Shown piece after piece: positions 51,238 to 60,017 of a stretch of 64,000 nucleotides of DNA. The notes beneath the pieces are model-generated. The model saw only the letters and a program-made list of their open reading frames with translations, made no database searches and was not told the DNA's origin. The translations under genes and the position numbers were made by a program. Source of the DNA: Leptospiraceae bacterium (GTDB taxonomy: Bacteria; Spirochaetota; Leptospiria; Leptospirales; Leptonemataceae); assembly GCA_026418015.1 (NCBI GenBank), contig JAOACE010000005.1, forward strand, positions 1 to 64,000, written 5' to 3'. The first letter of the stretch is position 1. Each line of letters opens with the position of its first letter.

Positions 51238-54200
51238 GTAATGCCTCCTCGATTTCTTCTTGTTGGTTTAATCCAGATTGATTTTCTTCTTCTAGTTTTT
51301 GTAGAGCTAATTTATAATCACCTGGGATGACTTTTACAAAGTTTTTGATTTCGTTTTCCCAATTTTCTAAAATTTCTTTTGCGCGTTTAGAATTTGTATA
51401 TCTATAATGATTTTCTATCATTTGTTTAACAAATTTAATCTCCGTTGGGTTAATCAAAATTTCCAAATCAACCATTCCTAGGTTGACTCGTTTTTCGAAA
51501 CTATTTTGTGGATCCCATACATACGCAATTCCACCAGACATACCAGCTGCAAAATTGCGACCAGTTTCTCCTAAAACAATTACCCTTCCACCAGTCATAT
51601 ATTCACACCCATGATCGCCTACTCCTTCTATTACAGCATTGGCTCCAGAATTTCTAACTGCAAATCTTTCGCCTGCTACTCCACTTATGTACATTTCTCC
51701 AGAGGTTGCACCGTATAAACATGTATTACCAATAATAATGTTTTTCGTAGGATCAAGCTTGGATTCTTCTGGGAACTGAATAATAATTTTCCCACCACAA
51801 AGCCCTTTACCTACGTAATCATTTGCTTGGCCTTTTAAGTGTAGGGTAATTCCTTTTGATAAGAAGGCACCAAAACTTTGTCCTGCATATCCTCTAAGGT
51901 TGATTTTGATTGTATCGTCTGGTAAACCTTCATCTCCGTATCTTCGAGCAATTTCTCCCGATATGATGGTTCCAAAGGTTCTATTTTCGTTGTTGATTTC
52001 TAAACTGAGTTCTACGGGTTGTTTATTTTCTATAGCTGGTAAAACTTGATCAAAAATTTTGTAATCTAATTGCTTTTCGATTCCATGGTTCTGAGATTTT
52101 GTGCAGTATAAATCTGTGCCTGGAAATGGTTGTACTTTTTTTAAGATATTTCCCATATAGATACCGCGTGCTTTCCAATGATTTCGAGGTTTGTTAAACC
52201 TAATTTTGTGTACTTGGCCAATCATTTCGTTCATTGTGCGGAATCCTAATTTTGCCATATATTCGCGCACTTCTCTTGCTACAAAATACATATAGTTGAT
52301 CAAGTATTCTGGTTTTCCAAAGAATTTTTTTCTTAGAACAGGATTTTGAGTAGCAACACCAACAGGACATGTATTAAGATGGCATTTTCTCATCATAATG
52401 CAACCTTGTGTTACCATTGCAGAGGTTGCAAAACCAAATTCTTCTGCTCCTAACAATGCAGCATATACCACATCTAGACCTGTCATCATTTTCCCATCGA
52501 CTGCAATAACAACTCTATCACGAAGTCCTTGAATCAGCAATGTTTGTTGTGTTTCTGCTAAACCTATTTCCCATGGGGTACCTGCGTTATGTATAGAAGA
52601 AATAGGGCTTGCACCAGTACCACCATCATGTCCAGAAATCAAAATATGATCTGCATGTGCTTTTGCAACACCAGCAGCAACTGTTCCAACACCTACACAT
52701 GATACAAGTTTTACACTGATTCGCGCTTTGGGATTTGCATTTTTTAGATCAAAGATTAATTGTGCCAAATCTTCGATCGAATAAATATCATGATGTGGTG
52801 GAGGGGAAATCAACGTTACACCAGGGGTAGAATGTCTTAAACGAGCAATGATTTTATCGACTTTAAAACCAGGTAGCTGACCACCTTCTCCTGGTTTTGC
52901 ACCTTGGGAAATTTTGATTTGAATATCATCTGCATTCACTAAGTAGTTGGTTGTTACGCCAAACCTTCCCGATGCAACTTGTTTGATTGCGCTTCTTAAA
53001 CTATCACCATTGGGTAATGGTTTATAACGAATGGGGTCTTCTCCTCCTTCTCCTGTATTCGACTTACCACCAATGCGGTTCATTGCAATGGCTAAGTTTG
53101 TATGGGTTTCCCACGAAATCGAACCAAAACTCATCGCACCTGTTTGGAATCTTTTTAGGATTTCTGTTTCTGGTTCTACTTCTTCTATGGGAATGGGATT
53201 TTCTGCAAAATCTAATTCGAATAGGCTTCGTAAAGTGATTTTATCGCGATGGCTTTCGTAAACATCTCGACTAAATTCTTTGTAGAGTTCATAATTGTTT
53301 GTTTGGGTAGAGTGCTGCAATTTAAATATTGTCATAGGTGTCCAGAGATGAGATTCAGAATATTTTCTCCAGTAATGAATTCCTCCTGGTTGTAGTTGTC
53401 CTGGAATTAGATTTTTATCGAATGCTTTTTTGTGTCGTCGAATTACTTCTTCTTCTAGCATTTCAAGACTCAATCCTTCTATATGGGTGGGAGTACCGGT
53501 AAAATAAAGGTTGACTAATTCAGAGTCTAATCCCACAGCTTCGAAGATTTGAGCACCACAATAGCTTTGTAACGTAGATATGCCCATTTTACTAAAGATT
53601 TTTAACAATCCTTTATGAATTGCTTTAATAAAATTCTTTCTTGCTTCTCTATAATCGTGGATATCAGCTAACTTTCCTTCCTTTGTTAAATCGTAGAGTG
53701 TTTCGAAAGCCAAATAGGGGTTAATAGCATTTGCACCATATCCAATCAAAAGTGCGAAATGGTGAACTTCGCGAGGTTCACCAGATTCAATGATGATACT
53801 TGTTTTAGTCCTAAGTCCAGCTCGAATCAAAAAATGGTGTACAGCAGATGTTGCAAGTAAACTCGGAATAGGAGCCATGTTATTAGCAACACCTCTATCG
53901 GAAAGAATAATGATATTGTATCCTTTTCGTACAGCTTCTGCTGCTTCGTCGCAGACTTGATCTAAACGATTTCTCATTCCATGTTTTTGTTCGGGATCGA
54001 AAAGAATATTGATGGTAATTGTTTTAAAATTTCCTGTTCGAATATTTCTAATTTTTTCTAGCTGATTGTTGGTAAGTATAGGATTTTTTAATTCAATTCT
54101 ATGAGCATATTCTGGTTTTTCGTCTAATAGATTTCCTTCTGGTCCTAAATAACCAACCAAGTCCATTACAAGTTCTTCTCGAATAGGATCGATAGGAGGA

Positions 54201-55804
54201 TTTGTTACTTGTGCGAACAATTGTTTAAAATATCGAAACAATGGTTGAGGTTCCGAAGATAATATCGCTAAAGAAACATCATCTCCCATAGCACCTACGG
54301 GTTCTTCGCCTTTTTCTGCCATGGGCTTCATAATAGTAGTTACATCTTCTGTTGTATAACCAAAGATTCGTTGTCTTTCTACGATGGTTTCGTGATCTGG
54401 TTGATGGACAAATGCTGGGTCGGGTAAATCATCGAGGCGAATCATAAATTTTTCGACCCATTCTTTGTATGGTGCCTGATGAACAATTTTTTGTTTAATC
54501 TCTTCATCATCTACAATTCTACCTTCGATCAAATCAATAAAAAACATCTTACCAGGTTGTAATCTTCCACTTTTTACGATTTTTTCTGGATCAACAGGAA
54601 TAGTCCCTACCTCTGATGCCATTATTACTAAGTTGTCGTTTGTTACAAGATATCTTGCTGGTCTTAATCCATTTCTATCAAGAGTTGCACCAATGACATT
54701 TCCATCAGAAAATACAATTGCAGCTGGACCATCCCATGGTTCCATCAATGTTGCATGATACTCATAAAATGCTCTTTTGTAGTCGTCCATTTCGGGGTTT
54801 TTGGACCAGGCTTCTGGTATCATCATCATAATAGCGTGTGGTAGGCTTCTTCCGCCCATGTAGATAAGTTCAGCAACAGAATCAAAGGTAGCAGAATCAC
54901 TTTGTCCTTCCATAATTATGGGAAGCATTCTTTTTAGATCTTTTCCATAATAAGGAGATTCCATTACCATTTGTCTTGCTGCCATCCAGTTGATGTTTCC
55001 TTTTAGTGTGTTGATTTCTCCGTTATGAGCAATCATTCTAAATGGCTGTGCTAAATCCCAAGTAGGAAATGTATTAGTAGAAAATCGCATGTGTATCATT
55101 GTATAGGCAGATTCCATATCGGGATCTGTAATATCGGGATAAAAATGGATCAATTGTTCTGCTTTTAACATTCCTTTGTAGTTGATGGTTTTACTAGAAA
55201 AAGAAGGAACGTAGTACTGACTTCTATCTAACTTTAATTCTGCGCGAATACGTCTATCAATAACCCTTCGAATTAAAAATAACTTTCTTTCGAAATCGTA
55301 GGAATTTTTTATCGATGCATCAGCTTCTATAAAGCCTTGCATAAAAAATGGCAATGTTTTTTTTGCTAATTCTCCACAATATTGTTCGTTTATGGGAACT
55401 TCTCTCCAACCTAAAAATCTTTGTCCTTCGTCTTCTACTACTTTTTCGATAATATTTTGAACTTTCTCTCGTAATGTTTTTTTTCGAGGCATGTAAAAAA
55501 AGCCCACAGCATAACGACCATAAGCAGGTAACTGAATACCAATAGGATCCAATACTTTTCTAAAAAATTTGTCAGGTATTTGAATTTGGATTCCTGCACC
55601 ATCTCCGGTTTCTGGATCAGCACCAACTGCACCTCTATGTTCTATGCGCTTAATAATTTCTAAACCATAATCGATGATCTTTCGGGATTTTTTTCCAGTA
55701 AAATCAGCAACAAAACCTACACCACAAGAATCCTTGTGAAGTTCTGGATTGTATAAGCCAATTTGTTGGTTCATTCGCTCTAAGTCTTCTTTGGATATAT
55801 GCAT
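51230..55804 (-). CDS. gltB: Glutamate synthase large subunit
   Basis: KDSCGVGFVADF (Cys nucleophile), AHNGEINTLKGN, GAKPGEGGQLPG, ISGHDGGTGASP, CHLNTCPVGVATQ. Confidence 0.97.
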   Translation of the reverse strand: MHISKEDLERMNQQIGLYNPELHKDSCGVGFVADFTGKKSRKIIDYGLEIIKRIEHRGAVGADPETGDGAGIQIQIPDKFFRKVLDPIGIQLPAYGRYAVGFFYMPRKKTLREKVQNIIEKVVEDEGQRFLGWREVPINEQYCGELAKKTLPFFMQGFIEADASIKNSYDFERKLFLIRRVIDRRIRAELKLDRSQYYVPSFSSKTINYKGMLKAEQLIHFYPDITDPDMESAYTMIHMRFSTNTFPTWDLAQPFRMIAHNGEINTLKGNINWMAARQMVMESPYYGKDLKRMLPIIMEGQSDSATFDSVAELIYMGGRSLPHAIMMMIPEAWSKNPEMDDYKRAFYEYHATLMEPWDGPAAIVFSDGNVIGATLDRNGLRPARYLVTNDNLVIMASEVGTIPVDPEKIVKSGRLQPGKMFFIDLIEGRIVDDEEIKQKIVHQAPYKEWVEKFMIRLDDLPDPAFVHQPDHETIVERQRIFGYTTEDVTTIMKPMAEKGEEPVGAMGDDVSLAILSSEPQPLFRYFKQLFAQVTNPPIDPIREELVMDLVGYLGPEGNLLDEKPEYAHRIELKNPILTNNQLEKIRNIRTGNFKTITINILFDPEQKHGMRNRLDQVCDEAAEAVRKGYNIIILSDRGVANNMAPIPSLLATSAVHHFLIRAGLRTKTSIIIESGEPREVHHFALLIGYGANAINPYLAFETLYDLTKEGKLADIHDYREARKNFIKAIHKGLLKIFSKMGISTLQSYCGAQIFEAVGLDSELVNLYFTGTPTHIEGLSLEMLEEEVIRRHKKAFDKNLIPGQLQPGGIHYWRKYSESHLWTPMTIFKLQHSTQTNNYELYKEFSRDVYESHRDKITLRSLFELDFAENPIPIEEVEPETEILKRFQTGAMSFGSISWETHTNLAIAMNRIGGKSNTGEGGEDPIRYKPLPNGDSLRSAIKQVASGRFGVTTNYLVNADDIQIKISQGAKPGEGGQLPGFKVDKIIARLRHSTPGVTLISPPPHHDIYSIEDLAQLIFDLKNANPKARISVKLVSCVGVGTVAAGVAKAHADHILISGHDGGTGASPISSIHNAGTPWEIGLAETQQTLLIQGLRDRVVIAVDGKMMTGLDVVYAALLGAEEFGFATSAMVTQGCIMMRKCHLNTCPVGVATQNPVLRKKFFGKPEYLINYMYFVAREVREYMAKLGFRTMNEMIGQVHKIRFNKPRNHWKARGIYMGNILKKVQPFPGTDLYCTKSQNHGIEKQLDYKIFDQVLPAIENKQPVELSLEINNENRTFGTIISGEIARRYGDEGLPDDTIKINLRGYAGQSFGAFLSKGITLHLKGQANDYVGKGLCGGKIIIQFPEESKLDPTKNIIIGNTCLYGATSGEMYISGVAGERFAVRNSGANAVIEGVGDHGCEYMTGGRVIVLGETGRNFAAGMSGGIAYVWDPQNSFEKRVNLGMVDLEILINPTEIKFVKQMIENHYRYTNSKRAKEILENWENEIKNFVKVIPGDYKLALQKLEEENQSGLNQQEEIEEALHG

Positions 55805-55979
55805 ATTCGGTGCTCCTTTTCTAATTTTGATTCCTGACTCTAACGAAAGGACACAATTTAAATATTATAGAGAAAAACATTGTCAGGCTATGACCAAAAA
55901 AAAATTTTTATTTCTCTTGTAAATTAAGTAAAGTTTTTTTTATTCGTTGACTATATAAATTTAATAAAAAAGTTGCATT

Positions 55980-57008
55980 TTATCCAAGAGGATACATAAT
56001 CTCTGAGGTGATTTTATCAATTTCTTTTAAGAGTTCTTTTTCTAACTTAACTTCCGATGCTTTTAGAATATCTGCAAGCTGATCAGAATGGGTTACTCCA
56101 AAAATTACTGACGCGATAAATTCTTTTTCTAAACACCACGCGATTGCAAGGGTCGTCAAAGAAAGATTGTATTGTTCTGCTAATGGTTTTAGTCGATTGA
56201 CAGTTTCTAAACTCTTTTCGTTTAAGTATCGCTTAACTTGTTTTTTTTGTCTTTCTCCTAATTTTTTGTAATACATAAAACGGGCATTTTCGGGTGGGTT
56301 TTGTTGGTTATATTTACCTGTTAATACTCCGCCTGCTAAGGGAGAATAACAAATTAAACTTACTTGTTCTTTTAGTGCGATTTCTGATAATGCATCCTCG
56401 AACCTTCGGTTTAATATGCTATAATTGTTTTGAATCGTTTCGTATCTTATCAGGTTGTATTTTTCGCTTACTGCTATACTTTTCATCAATCCCCATGGTG
56501 TTTCGTTGGAACATCCTGCAATGCGGATTTTCCCTTGTTCTTTAAGTCTTGTTAATGCTTCGAGGATTTCTACATAATAAGATTCGTGATCTGCTTTGGG
56601 ATCGGGCCAATGAATTTGGTATAAATCAATATAATCTGTGTTAAGACGTTTTAAACTTCCTTCGATTGCTTTAAAGATATGATGTTTATCGAGAACGCTC
56701 ATCCCATTTCGAACAGGAGGAGTAAACCATCCATGAGGTGGACCACTTACTTTGGTTGCTAGAATTAATGCATCGCGTGGTTTATTTTTTATCCATCTTC
56801 CTAAGATTTCTTCTGTTTGGTGTACCCATTTTTCTTCGGGGGGAACAGGATAAATTTCTGCTGTATCGATAAAATTAATTCCAGAATCATATGCAATATC
56901 TAGAATTTTATGACTTTCTTTTTCGTCTGTAAAAGAACCAAAAGTCATTGTTCCAAGACATAAATGCGAAACAAAAATAGGACTTCTTCCTAATCGGTTG
57001 GGCTTCAT
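55980..57008 (-). CDS. Aldo/keto reductase
   Basis: LCLGTMTFGSF, INFIDTAEIYPVP, TDYIDLYQIHWPD, ICYSPLAGGVLTGKY. Confidence 0.94.
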   Translation of the reverse strand: MKPNRLGRSPIFVSHLCLGTMTFGSFTDEKESHKILDIAYDSGINFIDTAEIYPVPPEEKWVHQTEEILGRWIKNKPRDALILATKVSGPPHGWFTPPVRNGMSVLDKHHIFKAIEGSLKRLNTDYIDLYQIHWPDPKADHESYYVEILEALTRLKEQGKIRIAGCSNETPWGLMKSIAVSEKYNLIRYETIQNNYSILNRRFEDALSEIALKEQVSLICYSPLAGGVLTGKYNQQNPPENARFMYYKKLGERQKKQVKRYLNEKSLETVNRLKPLAEQYNLSLTTLAIAWCLEKEFIASVIFGVTHSDQLADILKASEVKLEKELLKEIDKITSEIMYPLG

Positions 57009-57212
57009 AAAAGCGATAAAAATGCCTCTGATGTTTCTTGCAATGATTTTAAAGATTGTTTGATTAAAAGAATCTGATAATTTTTATTAAGCATATTTCC
57101 TTTCAATTTAAAATTTTCTTAAAAAAATGATTTTTATAATTGAATAAAAATTCAGTAAAAAATTGACAACAATGTTGTTTATATTTTTGTTGTTATGTTA
57201 TTGGGAGGAGGT

Positions 57213-59390
57213 ATGAGTCATTTTACCAAATATCAAAAGCATATATTAAGAGAATTAACCTTTCGATTAGAAATTTTTACTCATATTGTTCCGGTTCCTG
57301 CAATTGTGTATTATGCAGCACTTGCAATCTTAACATTTAGCAAAAAGTATGCAGATTTTGCCATCATTACTTTAATGATTTCTGCTATTATTGCTGCTAT
57401 TTTAATGCTTTTATTAGGTGTTGTTCTAAGGATTAATAAAATAAAAAAAATCTTTTCTATTACAGATAAACAAACTTTAAAATTAGAATTATTGCGATTA
57501 CCTAAATTCGAATCGTTCGTCATAGGTTTTAGATGGGGATTAGGGGTTATTAGTGCTTATGGAATGATTATTGCTTCGTTTTTGTACAAATATGGTATTA
57601 AAGACCTTCCTGTTGATTTTTTGTTGATGATCATTCCTTTTTTAGGAGTGCCCATATTTCTAGCCATTATTCCCTTAGAAATGAGTAGTCATTATTTAAT
57701 TGCAGAAAACATTATAAGAAAATACATCAAAAAATCTTTGTTAAGAGATATTGAACTTCCCACAGAAAAGCTTAAAGTCAATTATTTTATCAAGATCTTT
57801 CTCTATATCGTTTCGTTAGTAGGTATGCCCATGATTATTTTAGTATCTTTGATGAGTTTAACCTATTATTTTGGTAGTCAATTAACCAATCCTTTAATTC
57901 ATTTTATTTTTTTATCTTTGATTTGTCTTTATCCTATCTTCCAGACTGCGTATTACATTGCAAAAAACCTAAACGAAGGAATCGCTCAAATTAAAGAATC
58001 CTTAGAAGAAATTTCCCAAGGTAATTTTAATACTAAGTCTGGTATTTTAACCTTTGATGAATTGGGAATGTTATCTCAGTTTACGAATAAAATTATTGTT
58101 CAATTAAAAGATATGTACGAATCTATCAAAACTTTAAACGAAAATCTGGAACAAATCGTAGAAATACGAACGTTAGAATTAAAAAACACATTAGAAGAAG
58201 TTCAAAAATTAAAACAACAGCAAGATGGAGATTATTATTTAACTTCTTTGCTAATAGAACCATTTATACAAAATCGCGTAGAAGAGGAATTTTTAAATCA
58301 ATCCTTTGTGTATGATTTTATTCTAAAACAAAAAAAAGAATTTGTATTTCGCGATAAGCATAAACAAATTGGTGGAGATTTTTGTACATTTCGAAAAATT
58401 ATCTTAAAAAATAAGCCTTATCTATTTTTTGTTAATGCAGATGCAATGGGTAAATCTATACAAGGTGCAGGAGGAGTTCTTATCTTAACATCTATCTTAC
58501 AATCTGCGTTAGAAAGAAATGCACTTTTCGACGAGGAACAAAATGTTTTGCCCGAGTTATGGTTAAGACAATTGTTTATAGAAATGCAAAAAACTTTCGA
58601 GGTATTCCAAGGAAGTATGATGCTATCATTAATTATGGGATTAATCGATGTTCAAACCAATTCGCTTTATTTTATCAATGCTGAACATCCCTATCCGGCA
58701 TTAATTCGCAACGATAAATTGAGGATTATTAAAGAAAAACATTTTCTAAGAAAAATTGGTACAACCATTACAGAAGGTAATTTATTTATCAATACCATTT
58801 ACTTAAAAAAGAATGATATGTTTATTTGTGGTTCTGACGGAAAAGACGATATTGTTTACGACGATAAAATCAACGATGACGAAACACTATTTTTTCGGAT
58901 TTTAGAAAAAAATCAAAAAAATCCTTTTAGAACAGTCGAATATTTATTTAATCATGCAATTATAAAGGATGATCTTTCTATTTTATGGATAGAAGCGAAA
59001 AAAAACAATCACTTAGAAAATAACTATTATTTTTATAAAAACCTAAAAGAAAAAATTAAAACTGAATATAAACAAAAAAAATATGAATCCTTGTATAGCT
59101 TATTAAAAAATTATTTATCAGATATTCCCTTAGATAGTCAATATATGTTTTTATACGCGAATGTTTGTTATAACATTGGAAATTACCAAGAAGCGAAAGA
59201 GATTATCGAAGCATTAAGACTGAGAAATCCCATCAATGCTTGGTATTTATATTTGAGTTCTAAAATATATAATAAACTAAACCTAAAAGAAAAAGCTTTA
59301 AAATATTATCAGAAAGCTATGGAATATGTAAACGACGAAAATTTAAAAACGAAGTTAGCACAAATTCGCAAAGAAATTATATTCAAATAA
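57213..59390 (+). CDS. Membrane HAMP-PP2C (SpoIIE-type) phosphatase with C-terminal TPR
   Basis: Multi-TM N-terminus, HAMP-like segment, KQIGGDFCTF, ADAMGKSIQGAGG, TPR-like C-terminus. Start likely ATG 57213 (GGAGGAGG SD). Confidence 0.85.
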   Translation: MSHFTKYQKHILRELTFRLEIFTHIVPVPAIVYYAALAILTFSKKYADFAIITLMISAIIAAILMLLLGVVLRINKIKKIFSITDKQTLKLELLRLPKFESFVIGFRWGLGVISAYGMIIASFLYKYGIKDLPVDFLLMIIPFLGVPIFLAIIPLEMSSHYLIAENIIRKYIKKSLLRDIELPTEKLKVNYFIKIFLYIVSLVGMPMIILVSLMSLTYYFGSQLTNPLIHFIFLSLICLYPIFQTAYYIAKNLNEGIAQIKESLEEISQGNFNTKSGILTFDELGMLSQFTNKIIVQLKDMYESIKTLNENLEQIVEIRTLELKNTLEEVQKLKQQQDGDYYLTSLLIEPFIQNRVEEEFLNQSFVYDFILKQKKEFVFRDKHKQIGGDFCTFRKIILKNKPYLFFVNADAMGKSIQGAGGVLILTSILQSALERNALFDEEQNVLPELWLRQLFIEMQKTFEVFQGSMMLSLIMGLIDVQTNSLYFINAEHPYPALIRNDKLRIIKEKHFLRKIGTTITEGNLFINTIYLKKNDMFICGSDGKDDIVYDDKINDDETLFFRILEKNQKNPFRTVEYLFNHAIIKDDLSILWIEAKKNNHLENNYYFYKNLKEKIKTEYKQKKYESLYSLLKNYLSDIPLDSQYMFLYANVCYNIGNYQEAKEIIEALRLRNPINAWYLYLSSKIYNKLNLKEKALKYYQKAMEYVNDENLKTKLAQIRKEIIFK

Positions 59391-59511
59391 ATTTATAATA
59401 TTATTATATAAATTAAAAATTTCTTGCTTAATGAATCATATTCATTAAATAAAAATAATTATAAATTTTTAAAAAAATTATCTAAAAAATTCAATCAAAA
59501 TAAGAATTTGG

Positions 59512-59539
59512 TTGACAAAAAAATATTGTTTTATAATAT
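59512..59539 (+). promoter_or_regulatory. Putative sigma70 promoter of symporter operon
   Basis: TTGACA 59512-59517, 16-nt spacer, TAATAT 59534-59539. Confidence 0.55.
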
Positions 59540-59589
59540 CGCATAATAGTTGTAATATAAACAAACATAATACAGGGTAAGGTGGAGAG

Positions 59590-59694
59590 ATGTTAAAAGG
59601 AAGAGGGAGTTTCTACTCCAAGAAATTTCTTTGTGATATTGTTGAAAAATCCCAAATTTCAAAATCCCCTGATTATTTATACAAGATGTACTAA
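59590..59694 (+). CDS. Leader ORF, 34 aa
   Basis: SD-like AGGTGG upstream; MLKGRGSFYSKKFLCDIVEKSQISKSPDYLYKMY, ends inside the inverted repeat. Confidence 0.4.
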   Translation: MLKGRGSFYSKKFLCDIVEKSQISKSPDYLYKMY

Positions 59695-59716
59695 TACATG
59701 TTTATAACATGTATTA
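59692..59716. promoter_or_regulatory. 11-bp perfect inverted repeat
   Basis: TAATACATGTT TAT AACATGTATTA. Confidence 0.7.
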
Positions 59717-59755
59717 TAAAGTTTAAAAAACCTAAGTTTTTAGGAGGAAAAAAAC

Positions 59756-60016
59756 ATGATAGATAAACAAACACTGGAAGGTTATTGGAGAGAGACAAGG
59801 AAAAACATGATAATTATCCTTGTCATCTGGTTTGTGGCAGCTTATGTCACTGCGTTTTTTGGAGCAGAATTAAACAAGATCACCATAGGTGGGTTCCCAT
59901 TAGCTTACTACTTCGGTGCCCAGGGATCTTTGATTATATTTGTAATTCTGAACTTCTACAACTCTAGATATCAAGATAATCTGGATAAAAAATATGGTGT
60001 AGCAGAGGAGGAATAG
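59756..60016 (+). CDS. DUF4212 small subunit of sodium/solute symporter
   Basis: YWRETRKNMIIILVIWFVAAYVTAFFGAELNKITIGGFPLAYYFGAQGSLIIFVILNFYN. Confidence 0.93.
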   Translation: MIDKQTLEGYWRETRKNMIIILVIWFVAAYVTAFFGAELNKITIGGFPLAYYFGAQGSLIIFVILNFYNSRYQDNLDKKYGVAEEE

Positions 60017-60017
60017 T

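Noticed and set aside
50534-53261. Plus-strand ORFs within gltD/gltB (50534..50899, 52987..53238, 53031..53261)
   Set aside because: Fully antisense to strongly conserved glutamate synthase subunits.
55805-55979. Possible sigma-54 promoter for gltBD, given rpoN in the window
   Set aside because: No convincing TGGCAC-N5-TTGC match on the minus strand upstream of gltB.
57184-57212. ACAACA-A-TGTTGT small dyad near 57164-57176 and repeated TTGTTGTT before the PP2C gene
   Set aside because: Short, low-complexity, and plausible by chance in this AT-rich background.
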